From NCBI GenBank assembly GCA_002395235.1, contig DGWK01000034.1:1-33648 (forward strand): a DNA stretch of 33,648 nucleotides, written 5' to 3'. Under the pieces are notes generated by a model. The model did not search any database, was not told the DNA's origin, and saw only the letters and a program-made list of their open reading frames with translations. Of the stretch, positions 23,698-32,338 are shown piece by piece. How positions within the stretch are numbered: position 1 is the stretch's first letter; each line of letters opens with the position of its first letter. The position numbers and the translations under genes were made by a program. The DNA is from Lachnospiraceae bacterium UBA4260. GTDB taxonomy: Bacteria > Bacillota > Clostridia > Lachnospirales > Lachnospiraceae.

Positions 23698-25128
23698 TTA
23701 GTTGTCAAACTGTGTCAGGTTATAGAGGTTGATCAGGGCCATGGTGTGGTCGACGTACTGGCTGCCGGTGGCGTAGCCGTCGTTCTTGATATTCTGCAGA
23801 TACTGCCTGGGGCTCGTGACGCCCTTGAGGTTTGCGTATCTGGAGAGCTGGATGAACTCGAAATAACCCTTTACGCCTTCTTCCATATTGTCATAGACGC
23901 GGAAATTGCTTCTGATCGTGGTGAGCGTTCCGGCGGAATACTCTTCTTTGGTGGAGAGATTGACGCTCTTTCCTCTCCAGAGTGTGCCGCACTTAAGTCC
24001 GAAGTAGTTGTGATACTTGGCGGAGAGAGAGGATTCTCCCCAGCCGCTCTCGTGGATGGCCTGTGCGATAATGGGGCTGTACACCTTAATATCGTACTTG
24101 GGCGCGTATTTGCGCACATAATTGGCGATCTGGATCACGAACATCCTTCTGGAGTCGGAGAGGTTGTTCAGCTTGCCGACGACCTTTGTGATCTGCTTGG
24201 TCGTGTCCTTCTGCGCGGCAGTCGTTGTGGTGCCTGTCGTCTTCGTACTTGCCGCCGACGAGGAAGAACTCGACGTCTTGGAACTGTCGGTCTTCTTCGA
24301 ACCGTTGGAAGAGTCGGAAGCGGTGGAAGTCGTCTTTACGGCCTGGGCGGCAGCTGTTTTAGTATTGGTATCTGCCGCACCGGATGATTTTGCGGTGTCA
24401 GACTTCTTAGTCGTGCTCTGCGTCCCTCTCGCGGCAGCGATCACAGTGGAAGGAACGCTTCCGAGCAGATCGCCGTCCTTACTGAAACTGTATTTTCTGC
24501 CCTGAATTGTGACATTGCCGGTTGCTGTGGCGCCGGATGCCGTCAGGTAGTAGTATTTGCCGCGGTAGTACAGCCACTTGTTCTTGACGACATTTCCGTC
24601 GGTGTTGCGATAATACCATTTTCCGTTCGAGAACTCCCATGCCGCAATGACGTGGCCGTTAGCGGTGAAGCGGTATTTTTTGTTTCCGACATTGGCCCAG
24701 CAGGGACCCTGAATCATGGAGCCGTCTCTGCGAAGGAAGAACTTGCGTCCGTTCTTGAAAATAAGCCAGCCGGTGAGCATGTGGCCGTCCTTCTTGTCCA
24801 GATAATACCATTTGCCGTCGTCCTTGACCCAGCCGGTGAGCATGTGCCCATCTCCTTTGTCAAAATAGTACCACTTCCCGGCGTCTCTGATCCATCCGGT
24901 CTTATTGGTGCCGTCAGAGGTCTTGTAGTAAGTCCTGCCGTTTACAGTGGTGAATTTGCCGAGCGAGAGGGCAGTGCGGGCCTCCGCGGACTGCTCGGAA
25001 GTGATGTAAGCGGTGTTCTGGGCGGTCTGCACAGGCGCGGCCTGTACGGTCAGCGCGGGTGCCAGCGAGGGCGCTGCGGTGGTCAGCATCATAGTTACAG
25101 CTAAGTAGGCGTAGGTTTTTTTGAACAT
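23698..25128 (-). CDS. Secreted cell-wall-binding glucosaminidase, short linker form
   Basis: The 476-residue product is exported (signal peptide MFKKTYAYLAVTMMLTTAAP...VQAA) and should hydrolyse peptidoglycan glycan chains. After the signal come about eight aromatic/Gly cell-wall-binding repeats of 20 residues (GWxxxxGKWYYF type, residues about 60-220), a Ser/Thr/Lys-rich linker (about 230-310), and the C-terminal glucosaminidase domain with SPIIAQAIHESGWGESSLS and YFGLKCGTLW. The start at 25128 is preferred over 25134 because AGAGG lies six bases upstream of it. It lies 100 bp downstream of a longer paralogue on the same strand with the same C-terminal domain. Confidence 0.9.
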   Translation of the reverse strand: MFKKTYAYLAVTMMLTTAAPSLAPALTVQAAPVQTAQNTAYITSEQSAEARTALSLGKFTTVNGRTYYKTSDGTNKTGWIRDAGKWYYFDKGDGHMLTGWVKDDGKWYYLDKKDGHMLTGWLIFKNGRKFFLRRDGSMIQGPCWANVGNKKYRFTANGHVIAAWEFSNGKWYYRNTDGNVVKNKWLYYRGKYYYLTASGATATGNVTIQGRKYSFSKDGDLLGSVPSTVIAAARGTQSTTKKSDTAKSSGAADTNTKTAAAQAVKTTSTASDSSNGSKKTDSSKTSSSSSSAASTKTTGTTTTAAQKDTTKQITKVVGKLNNLSDSRRMFVIQIANYVRKYAPKYDIKVYSPIIAQAIHESGWGESSLSAKYHNYFGLKCGTLWRGKSVNLSTKEEYSAGTLTTIRSNFRVYDNMEEGVKGYFEFIQLSRYANLKGVTSPRQYLQNIKNDGYATGSQYVDHTMALINLYNLTQFDN

Positions 25129-25229
25129 AAGCATCCTCTTTTAATAAAATGGGAACACGTGTCGTGCTGTCGGAGCCACGGATGTGGAGCAGCAGTGGTA
25201 CATCTTCACGGGAAGAGACGAAACACGCA

Positions 25230-27497
25230 TCAATCGTCAAATCTGGTCAAGTCGTAATATTTGATCACGTTGTAGACGTTCTGCACATATTTGCTGGATG
25301 TAGCATAACCGTCTGCTTTGATCTTCACGAGATACTCGTAAGGATCGGTTTCGCCGATCAGGTTGTTGTAACGGGTCCTGTTCTTGAACAGGAAGATGAA
25401 ATATCCTTCCACACCTTCTTCCATGTTGTCGTACACACGGAAATTGGCGGAGATGGTCGTGTAAGTGCCGGGCGTGTATTCCTCGCCGGTGCGAAGATTG
25501 ACGCTCTTGCCGGTCCAGAGTGTTCCGCACTTGAGACCGAAGTAGTTGTTATATACTTTGCCGAGGCTGGACTCGCCGGACGCGCTCTCCAGGATGGCCT
25601 GCGCGATGATGGGGCTGTATACTTTGACGCCCCACGCCGGCGCGTATTTTTTGACCAGCGGCGCTATGCATTCGATGAATTCCTGCGTGTTGTTGTAGGT
25701 GTATCTGTTTACAACGAGTGCTCCCTCGCTATCAAATTCGTACCGCTTGCCGTCGATGGTCCTGGTTCCGGTGACCATCCTGCCGTTGCTGCCGAGATAG
25801 AATTTTCTGGTACCAAGTTCCAGCCATCCGGTGCGCATTTTGCTGCCGGTAAAGTAGTACCAATAGCTCCCGATTTTTTTCCAGCCCTTGGTGACAACGC
25901 CGTCTTGACGAAGATAGTAGGTAGCGCTGCCGATTTTTTGCAGTCCTGTGACCTGACGTCCGTTGGAGGCAAAGTAGTATTTCTTGCCGCCGTTAGTCCA
26001 CCAGCCGGTCTTCATTGTACCGTCAGACATAAAGAGGTATCGGCCTTTGCCGATTGTCTGCCAACCGGTTTTAGCCACACCGTTACTGCCCATATAGTAG
26101 ATGCTGCTGCCATAGCCGACCCATCCGGTTCTCATGACGCCGCTCTGCCTGAAAACATAAGTTTTGCCGCCGATCGTGGCTTTGCCGGTCACCATGGTGT
26201 GATCACTGCGGAAGTAGAAGCGGTTGCTGCCTCTCTTCAGCCATCCGGTCACAAGGGCGCCGTCGCTGTCGGCAAAATACAAGTTCTTCCCGATCCCGAT
26301 CCAGCCATAGCGAAGCTTTCCTTTGCTGTTAAGGCAGAAAGTCCTTTTCCCAAGTGTCAACAAGCCGGTCGCCTTGGTGCCGTCGCTCTTGATGTAACTC
26401 CAGTTGGTGCCCGAACCTTCCCAGTGAGGCTTCACCACTTTTGTGGTGCCCGATTGAGAGTTAACCTTGGCATCCGCATTTGCCGTAACGGTCGCGGCAT
26501 CAACGGAGATGGTGCCGGTCATTTCGGCGGTTGCGGCGGGGTCGGTAGTTGCGGCTTCTGCGGCGGGGTCGATAGTTTCGACTGCGGCTGCGGGGGCGGT
26601 AGTTTCGACTGCGGCTGCAGGGGCGGTTGTTGTTGCCTGTGCGGCGGGGTCGGTAGTTTCGACTGTTGCTGCAGGGGCGGTTGTTGCTGTCTCTGCGGCA
26701 GTGGTGGGATCTGTTGTCTCGACTTCTGCCGGGGCTGCTGTCTCAGCCGTGGCTGCAGGGGCAGCCGGCTCAGCTGTATCTTCAGTCTGTGTAACTTCTG
26801 CGGTTTCTTCGGTAGTGGCCGCGGCTGCAGATTCAGCAGCATTTTCGGTCTGTTCAGGTGCTGCTGTGACTGCAGCTTCCGCATCTTCGGTGATTTCGGC
26901 AGTCTCTGTGGTGACTTCAGCTTCTTCTGCCTGGGGCATCTCTGCTGCGGGTTCTGCGGAAGCGGATGCTTCTGCGGTTTCATCGGAAGCAGATGCGGCT
27001 GCATTTTCATCAGAACCAGTTGCAGCGGCAGCTTCATCAGCTTTGATTTCAGAAGTTCCTTCTTCCTCGGGGATGACGACAATCTCAAATTCAATAAGTA
27101 AGGGATCCTGAGCAGCGTCTGCTGAGATGCTGAGAGAGATCTTGCCGACGCCGGCAGATTGTGCAGTGATCACGCCTTCATCGTCGATGGAGATGATCTC
27201 GGGTGCATCGCTGCTCCATTCAGATAGGACGGGAGAGTCGGAGCCCTGTTCAATTAAAGCAGTAAGCCTGCGGGTTTCACCGACTTTTACGGTGTACTTT
27301 TCGGCTTCAGTCTCTTTTCCGGACTCTGTCAAAGCTACATCATTTTCATCTTTTACTACGATCACCAAGGGAGTCTGCTGAGCTGTTTCAGAAATAGTAT
27401 CTGTCTCGGCTGCGAATGCCTGTGTGGTGTAAAGACCTGCTGATACAGGAGAGATTGCCAGGCATCCGGCAAGAATTAAAGCTATTTTGCGTTTCAT
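25230..27497 (-). CDS. Secreted cell-wall-binding glucosaminidase with Ig-like domain and long Ala/Thr/Glu linker
   Basis: The 755-residue protein starts at ATG 27497, which has GGAGGAG seven bases upstream; further in-frame upstream codons lack one. Residues 1-30 are a signal peptide (cut after QAFA). About 65-140 is a BIG2-like Ig fold. About 145-355 is an Ala/Thr/Glu-rich repetitive linker. Eleven cell-wall-binding repeats follow (about 375-600, GWxxxGxxxYYF type), then the glucosaminidase domain with SPIIAQAILESASGESSLG and YFGLKCGTLW. It should cleave peptidoglycan during growth, division or autolysis. The paralogue downstream has fewer repeats and a different linker. Confidence 0.9.
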   Translation of the reverse strand: MKRKIALILAGCLAISPVSAGLYTTQAFAAETDTISETAQQTPLVIVVKDENDVALTESGKETEAEKYTVKVGETRRLTALIEQGSDSPVLSEWSSDAPEIISIDDEGVITAQSAGVGKISLSISADAAQDPLLIEFEIVVIPEEEGTSEIKADEAAAATGSDENAAASASDETAEASASAEPAAEMPQAEEAEVTTETAEITEDAEAAVTAAPEQTENAAESAAAATTEETAEVTQTEDTAEPAAPAATAETAAPAEVETTDPTTAAETATTAPAATVETTDPAAQATTTAPAAAVETTAPAAAVETIDPAAEAATTDPAATAEMTGTISVDAATVTANADAKVNSQSGTTKVVKPHWEGSGTNWSYIKSDGTKATGLLTLGKRTFCLNSKGKLRYGWIGIGKNLYFADSDGALVTGWLKRGSNRFYFRSDHTMVTGKATIGGKTYVFRQSGVMRTGWVGYGSSIYYMGSNGVAKTGWQTIGKGRYLFMSDGTMKTGWWTNGGKKYYFASNGRQVTGLQKIGSATYYLRQDGVVTKGWKKIGSYWYYFTGSKMRTGWLELGTRKFYLGSNGRMVTGTRTIDGKRYEFDSEGALVVNRYTYNNTQEFIECIAPLVKKYAPAWGVKVYSPIIAQAILESASGESSLGKVYNNYFGLKCGTLWTGKSVNLRTGEEYTPGTYTTISANFRVYDNMEEGVEGYFIFLFKNRTRYNNLIGETDPYEYLVKIKADGYATSSKYVQNVYNVIKYYDLTRFDD
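26519..26790. repeat. Degenerate tandem repeats encoding the Ala/Thr/Glu linker
   Basis: GC-rich units of about 27-33 bp recur (for example GCGGCGGGGTCGGTAGTTTC and close variants). They encode repeats such as ETTDPAA and TAPAAAVETT. The number of units is likely to vary between strains. Confidence 0.65.
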
Positions 27498-27537
27498 AGA
27501 AAAACTCCTCCGTGAAATATTAACAACATTTACATAG

Positions 27538-27566
27538 ATTATAACGAAGAGATGACATAATTGCAA
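27538..27566 (-). promoter_or_regulatory. Promoter of the glucosaminidase gene pair
   Basis: On the minus strand TTGCAA (27561-27566) and a perfect TATAAT (27538-27543) are 17 bp apart, about 40 bp before the start. The second glucosaminidase gene lacks an obvious promoter of its own, so both are probably transcribed from here. Confidence 0.75.
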
Positions 27567-27673
27567 ATATTAAATAGAATTTTTGTAACAAATTCTTAAT
27601 AAATGCGATTTGCGGGAGTTTGGAGGTGTTGAATAGAGTTGTTACACACAACGAAAGGATTCTTTAGCATAAC

Positions 27674-27709
27674 AAAAAAGCTTGTGAAAACATCGTTCTC
27701 ACAAGCTTT
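27674..27709 (-). terminator. Terminator of tRNA-Lys
   Basis: On the minus strand AAAGCTTGTGA pairs with TCACAAGCTTT, followed by TTT. Confidence 0.88.
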
Positions 27710-27717
27710 CTGCTTCG

Positions 27718-27790
27718 TGCGCCTCCAGGGACTCGAACCCTGGACACCCTGATTAAGAGTCAGGTGCTCTACCAGCTGAGCTAGAAGCGC
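27718..27790 (-). tRNA. tRNA-Lys (anticodon CTT)
   Basis: On the minus strand a complete cloverleaf can be drawn: acceptor GCGCTTC with GAGGCGC (one G-T pair), D-arm with AGCTGGTA, anticodon stem CCTGA/TCAGG around loop CTCTTAA, and a T-arm with TTCGAGT. The anticodon CTT reads AAG. The discriminator base is A and CCA is not encoded. Confidence 0.95.
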
Positions 27791-27839
27791 TTATTTATTT
27801 GTGCCATGAAAAAGTTTTCTTATTCGTGACGCAAGTGTT

Positions 27840-27868
27840 ATTATAGGGGAAGAGTTTTGGAAATGCAA
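27840..27868 (-). promoter_or_regulatory. Promoter of tRNA-Lys, overlapping the tatD upstream region
   Basis: On the minus strand TTGCAT (27863-27868) and a perfect TATAAT (27840-27845) are 17 bp apart. On the plus strand the same DNA lies only about 40-60 bp upstream of tatD, so the two directions may share the promoter region. Confidence 0.75.
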
Positions 27869-27900
27869 GACCTTTTTTATTTTTTTTGCAGAGGACAGAT

Positions 27901-28665
27901 ATGATCTTTGATACACATGCACATTATGATGATGAAGCTTTTGACATAGACAGGGAAGAGCTGCTGGAATCGCTCCCCGGCGCGGGGATCGGAACCGTTG
28001 TGAACATAGCGGCTTCTCCGGAAAGTATAGATGAGTGTCTGGCGCTCGCGCACAAGTATCCGCACGTCTACTGCGCGCTGGGAATTCATCCGGAGCACTG
28101 CGCCGAGATGTCGGACGCTATTTTGGAAGAGATTAAGGAAAAGCTTAAGGATGAGAGGGCGCTGGCAGTGGGAGAGATCGGGCTGGACTATTATTGGCCC
28201 GAGCCGGATCACGAGACACAGAAGTATTGGTTTGCCAGGCAATTGCAGCTGGCCGTGGAGGTGGATCTTCCTGTGGTCATTCATTCAAGGGAAGCGGCTG
28301 CGGACACAATGCGGATTATGAAAGAAAATCATGCCGGAAAGACCGGCGGCGTGGTACACTGTTATTCTTACAGCGCTGAAATGGCAAAAGAGTATGTCAA
28401 GATGGGGTATTATATCGGAGTGGGAGGAGTTCTGACCTTCAAGAACGCCAGGAAACTGGTGGAAGTCGCGGAGCAGATCCCGCTTGAGCACCTGCTTCTG
28501 GAGACAGACTGTCCGTATCTGGCGCCGGTTCCGTATCGCGGAAAGCGCAACAGTTCCCTGTATCTGCCGTATGTGGTGACGAAACTGGCGCAGATCAAGG
28601 GGATCACGGAAGAGGAAGTGATCCGCGTCACGGAGCAGAACGCAGTAAAGATGTACCGTTTATAA
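27901..28665 (+). CDS. tatD: TatD family metal-dependent hydrolase (DNase)
   Basis: The 254-residue protein starts at ATG 27901, with GAGG six bases upstream. It has the TIM-barrel metallohydrolase motifs of TatD: FDTHAHYDDEAFD near the N-terminus, ALGIHPEH, GEIGLDYYW, VVIHSREAA, VVHCYSYS and ETDCPYLAPVPYRGKRN. TatD enzymes are 3'-exonucleases or AP-site nucleases for DNA repair and turnover. In most Firmicutes tatD is followed by rnmV and rsmA; here rsmA follows 18 bases later with no rnmV. Confidence 0.95.
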   Translation: MIFDTHAHYDDEAFDIDREELLESLPGAGIGTVVNIAASPESIDECLALAHKYPHVYCALGIHPEHCAEMSDAILEEIKEKLKDERALAVGEIGLDYYWPEPDHETQKYWFARQLQLAVEVDLPVVIHSREAAADTMRIMKENHAGKTGGVVHCYSYSAEMAKEYVKMGYYIGVGGVLTFKNARKLVEVAEQIPLEHLLLETDCPYLAPVPYRGKRNSSLYLPYVVTKLAQIKGITEEEVIRVTEQNAVKMYRL

Positions 28666-28683
28666 CATATCAGAGGGTTTTAT

Positions 28684-29568
28684 ATGAGAGAAATTTTAGC
28701 TTCACCGGGGGCGACCCGGTATATTTTGGAAAAATACGGGATCAGGGCGCGCAAGAAGTACGGTCAGAACTTTCTGATCAATGCGGACCTGATCAGAGGG
28801 ATCATAGACGCTGCGCAGATCACGGAGGAGGACTGCGTCCTGGAGATCGGGCCGGGAATCGGCAGCATGACGCAGCTGCTCTCGAGGGCGGCCGGAAAGG
28901 TGATCTGCGTCGAGATCGACGAGAGCCTGCGGCCGGTGCTGGCGGAGACGCTGGAGGACTGCGACAATGTCAAAATATTGTGGCAGGACATTCTGAAGAC
29001 GGACCTGCGGCAGATCTGTGAGGATTATAACGGAGGAAAGCCGCTCAAGGTGGTGGCAAATCTTCCTTACTATGTGACCACGCCGATCCTGATGCAGCTT
29101 CTGGAACAGAAAAATGTGTTCACAAGCATCACGGTCATGGTGCAGAAGGAAGTGGCGGACAGGATCCGGTCGGGCCCGGGAAGCAAGGAGTACGGGGCGC
29201 TGTCGCTGGCGGTGCAATATTTTGCCGAGCCGGAGCTGGCACTGATGGTGAGCCCTTCCAATTTCATCCCGCGGCCGGGCGTGGACAGCTGCGTCCTGTG
29301 CCTGAAGGCGTATAAGGAGCCGCCGGTGGAGTGCAGCGAGAAGGTGATGTTCGCCCTGATCCGGGCGGCTTTCAACCAGAGGCGCAAGACGCTGGCCAAC
29401 GCGATCTCGCACGGCTATACGCTGGGCGGAAAGCAGTACACCCGGGAAGAGGTGACGCAGGCGCTGGAGAAGATGGGACTGCCGGCGACCGTCAGGGGAG
29501 AAGCCCTGTCGCTGGAGCAGTTTGCGCAGCTCTCGCTCCTTATGGACCCCGAGCGGGCTGGCAATTGA
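28684..29568 (+). CDS. rsmA: 16S rRNA (adenine1518/1519) dimethyltransferase
   Basis: Also called KsgA. It dimethylates two adenines in helix 45 of 16S rRNA, a late step of small-subunit assembly, using S-adenosylmethionine. The 294-residue protein has the family N-terminus RKKYGQNFLINADLI, the SAM motif LEIGPGIGSMT near residue 57, VEIDESLRPVL, NLPYYVTTPILMQLLE near residue 126 and the C-terminal AAFNQRRKTLANA. AGAGGG lies six bases before the ATG. Confidence 0.97.
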   Translation: MREILASPGATRYILEKYGIRARKKYGQNFLINADLIRGIIDAAQITEEDCVLEIGPGIGSMTQLLSRAAGKVICVEIDESLRPVLAETLEDCDNVKILWQDILKTDLRQICEDYNGGKPLKVVANLPYYVTTPILMQLLEQKNVFTSITVMVQKEVADRIRSGPGSKEYGALSLAVQYFAEPELALMVSPSNFIPRPGVDSCVLCLKAYKEPPVECSEKVMFALIRAAFNQRRKTLANAISHGYTLGGKQYTREEVTQALEKMGLPATVRGEALSLEQFAQLSLLMDPERAGN

Positions 29569-29601
29569 CGGGCAATTGAGGTAACTGAAGGGGCATTGTT
29601 T

Positions 29602-29630
29602 TTGACATTGCCATAGGCGTATGATAAACT
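29602..29630 (+). promoter_or_regulatory. Promoter of the TPR/AAA-like gene (first of a possible pair)
   Basis: A perfect TTGACA (29602-29607) and TAAACT (29625-29630) are 17 bp apart. A second TTGACA at 29656-29661 has only a poor -10 (TAAATT, 19 bp) and may be a second start site. Confidence 0.6.
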
Positions 29631-29714
29631 GAAATTAGTAAATTTGCCCTGTTTTTTGACAGGTGAGGGCCGGTTTGTAGTAAATTGTGACGAGTAACTG
29701 ACCGAGGGCTAAAG

Positions 29715-32201
29715 TTGGATAAATATGAACTTAAAGTTACGATCAGTGAAATAGATTCACTGATCGCAAGGCGTCGTTTTAAGGATGCGGCGCAGGTGGC
29801 TGATTCGGTGGACTGGCGCAGAGTGAAGAATGTAAGGACACTCTGCAGGATCAGCGACGTCTATAAAATAAATAAAAGATATCATGACAGCAAGAGGGTT
29901 CTGGAACTGGCTTACGCCAAGAGCCCTTACGGAAGACAGATCATTTTCTCATTGTGTGAGCTCGAACTGAAACTGGGGAATTATGTGAGAGCGCTGCAGC
30001 TCTATAACGAGTACATCAACGTGGCGCCCAGAGACGCGGACCGCTATGTGCTGCAGTACAAGCTGTACAAGGCCCAGAACGTGAGCATAAACGAGAGGAT
30101 CGCCGTCCTCGAGGAGATGGCGAGATATGATTTCAGGGACAAATGGGCGTATGAACTGGCGAAGCTCTATCTGGAAGCAGGTGAGAGAACGCTGTGCGCC
30201 TCCGAGTGCGACGAGATCATTGCTTTCTTCGGATACGGCAAATATGTGTACAAGGCACTGCAGCTCAAGGCCTCCTTTACGGAGCTGACTGTGAAGCAGA
30301 AAGCGCTTTACAGAAAGATGAACGGAGAAGAGGAGGAGATCCCGGAGACAGAGAGTGCGCCGGAGCCGGAGAACGAAGCGGAGCATGCGGGAGCGCAGGA
30401 AGGTGATCCTCAGGGAGAAGTCCCTGAAGGAGCCGGACAGGAGAATCCCGAGGCAGGCCGGGAGGAGTTTCTCGGGGAATCGGCCGGGAGCGCCCGGACG
30501 GAAGACGGCAGTGCGGAAGAGGAGTCCGGGGGGACCGCCGCAGCACAGCAGGAAGCAGATTCTGACAGCGGAAGATCCGCAGAAGGCCCGGCAGAGTCCG
30601 GCAGCGGGCTGTCCGGGGAAGGCGCCGCAGAGGCAGACGGCCGGACCGGGGCGCAGCAGAGTCAGGACGGGCAGGGATCGGAGCCCGCGGAGCATGAACT
30701 CTCCGGAGAGCCGGCGGAGCAGCCGGCGGAATCTATTCCCGCTCTCAACAGGGAACCGGAGACAGCGGAGATCCCCTGGGAATACGAGGAATATGAGGTC
30801 AGCCCCAGAGAGCTGAAGAGAAAGAAGACGGCAGACAGGGACCGGGGAAGAAGCCGCAGGCAGGATTCCCCGTCCAAAAAGAGCAGGCACAGGGCGCAGG
30901 CGCCCGAAAGAGCCGCTGCCGGCCCGGCCGCACCGGACCATGCGGTGTTTGAGGATTATGACTTTGAAGTGGGCGGCATGGACGAGCCTATGTTCTCCCA
31001 GGAGAAGATGCAGGAGACGGTCGCCAAGGGACTGCGGGACCTCGAAAACTACGACACGGTCCTCATGCAGGAGACCGACGGACAGTACGCCATGGTCATG
31101 CAGGAGGAGCCCAGGCCCGACAAGCAGATCACGGGACAGCTCAGTCTCGAGGAGATCATGCAGGAGTGGGAGAAGGTCAAGAGGGATTTCTATGAATCCA
31201 ACGGTCTTGACGCGGACGAGCCCGAGGAGCCGGCGGAGCAGACGGTAAAAGTGCCGCCTATGAAGGGCGCTTCGGGATCCGGTGAGAACAGATCCGCCTC
31301 GTCGGGAACCAAGTCCTGGGATCCCAGAGAAGTCCATAAGGCGCTCCAGATCAGAGATAACGACGAAGGAAACGCGGGATATGACACCAGCCTCTTTGTC
31401 ACGGAAGGCGGGGGAGATTTCCCGGAAGAGTTCACTGTTGAACAGATGACGCTCACGACGGCTGACAGAAAACGCAAGCCGACCGGACAGATGTATCTTC
31501 ACTCCGAGGACTCCATCCGGCAGCTGACGGACGCTTTGGGAAGGATCTTCCTGGAAGGCGGCAGAGGAAATGTCGTGATCACCGGAGACGAAGGCGCGGG
31601 AACGCTGAGCCTCTCGAGAGAACTGGTGCTCAGGTACCGGCAGATCAATCCCAATTTTGTCGGGCAGATCGCCAAATCGGAAGGCAGATACATCACCAGG
31701 GAGAACGTGGTGCGCGTAATCCCCAGAATGCCCTTCGGCGCGCTGATCATAGAGAGAGCCGCGCAGATGTCCGAAGAGGGCGCGGCGGCTCTGTGCGAGA
31801 TGCTGGCCGTCCCGGAGCGCAGCATTCTGGTCATCATGATCGACAGAAAGGGCGTCATGGACGCATTCCTGAGCGATCACCATAGGCTCAGGGACATGTT
31901 CCCGGCCAGGGTGGATATAGCGGCGCTGAGCGTGGATACGCTTCTGGGATACGCCAGGGAGTATGCAGGCAAGCAGCAGTGTGAGATCGATGAGTACGGG
32001 ATCAGTGCCCTGCAGAGCAGGATCCTGTCCATGCAGACGGTAGAGCACAGCGTCACACTCGAAGACATCCGGGATATTGTCGACGAGGCCATCTACTACG
32101 CAAGCCGCAAGACGATCTCCAGCCTTGTGGATTCCTTCTCCCGCAGAAAGGGAGGAGCACAGAGAATTATTCTGAGGGATAAGGATTTCCTTCATTATTG
32201 A
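29715..32201 (+). CDS. TPR protein with C-terminal degenerate AAA+ domain, function unknown
   Basis: The 828-residue protein starts at TTG 29715, with GAGGG six bases upstream. Residues 1 to about 215 are helical TPR-like repeats (RRFKDAAQVADSVDW, YVRALQLYNEYINVAPRD). Residues about 220-400 are an acidic, Gly/Pro/Ser-rich disordered stretch, ending in a Lys/Arg-rich patch. The C-terminal 240 residues resemble the AAA+ domain of the SpoVK/CbxX kind: TGDEGAGTLS at 623-632 stands where Walker A should be, but the Lys is Thr and the following Ser/Thr is Leu. A Glu-bearing strand (GALIIER, E680) and a distal arginine segment (RLRDMFPARVDI) are present. ATP hydrolysis is unlikely. It may be a scaffold or a regulator. 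The glgB gene follows. Confidence 0.7.
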   Translation: MDKYELKVTISEIDSLIARRRFKDAAQVADSVDWRRVKNVRTLCRISDVYKINKRYHDSKRVLELAYAKSPYGRQIIFSLCELELKLGNYVRALQLYNEYINVAPRDADRYVLQYKLYKAQNVSINERIAVLEEMARYDFRDKWAYELAKLYLEAGERTLCASECDEIIAFFGYGKYVYKALQLKASFTELTVKQKALYRKMNGEEEEIPETESAPEPENEAEHAGAQEGDPQGEVPEGAGQENPEAGREEFLGESAGSARTEDGSAEEESGGTAAAQQEADSDSGRSAEGPAESGSGLSGEGAAEADGRTGAQQSQDGQGSEPAEHELSGEPAEQPAESIPALNREPETAEIPWEYEEYEVSPRELKRKKTADRDRGRSRRQDSPSKKSRHRAQAPERAAAGPAAPDHAVFEDYDFEVGGMDEPMFSQEKMQETVAKGLRDLENYDTVLMQETDGQYAMVMQEEPRPDKQITGQLSLEEIMQEWEKVKRDFYESNGLDADEPEEPAEQTVKVPPMKGASGSGENRSASSGTKSWDPREVHKALQIRDNDEGNAGYDTSLFVTEGGGDFPEEFTVEQMTLTTADRKRKPTGQMYLHSEDSIRQLTDALGRIFLEGGRGNVVITGDEGAGTLSLSRELVLRYRQINPNFVGQIAKSEGRYITRENVVRVIPRMPFGALIIERAAQMSEEGAAALCEMLAVPERSILVIMIDRKGVMDAFLSDHHRLRDMFPARVDIAALSVDTLLGYAREYAGKQQCEIDEYGISALQSRILSMQTVEHSVTLEDIRDIVDEAIYYASRKTISSLVDSFSRRKGGAQRIILRDKDFLHY

Positions 32202-32216
32202 GTTACATAAATACCG

Positions 32217-32262
32217 GCGCCCGCCCAAGAAGCGGATTTGGGTCTGACTTTTGGCGGGGCGC
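32217..32262 (+). other. Imperfect GC-rich stem-loop between the TPR gene and glgB
   Basis: GGCGCCCGCC pairs imperfectly with GGCGGGGCGC around a loop. No T tract follows, so read-through into glgB is likely and the stem may protect or attenuate the message. Confidence 0.35.
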
Positions 32263-32338
32263 AGCAGGCACCCGGGATCCGGCGCGGGAAAGACGCGGGA
32301 GAAAGGGACGCAAAATCAGGATCAGGAGGTAGGGTATT

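Noticed and set aside
25700..26420. Regularly spaced repeats suggesting CRISPR
   Set aside because: They are about 60-bp units encoding wall-binding repeats in an open frame. They are diverged and have no constant repeat with variable spacers.
25149..27101. 650-codon open frame on the plus strand opposite the long glucosaminidase
   Set aside because: It is Cys/Gly-rich where the real gene has Ala/Thr/Glu repeats, which is the signature of a reversed low-complexity region.
26467..27111. 214-codon Ala/Ser/Val-rich open frame on the plus strand
   Set aside because: It is another reversed reading of the same repetitive linker, with no ribosome-binding site.
29949..32228. 759-codon open frame on the minus strand opposite the TPR/AAA-like gene
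   Set aside because: The plus-strand frame has a ribosome-binding site, helical repeats and an AAA-like fold. The minus frame is Leu/Arg-rich without recognisable domains.
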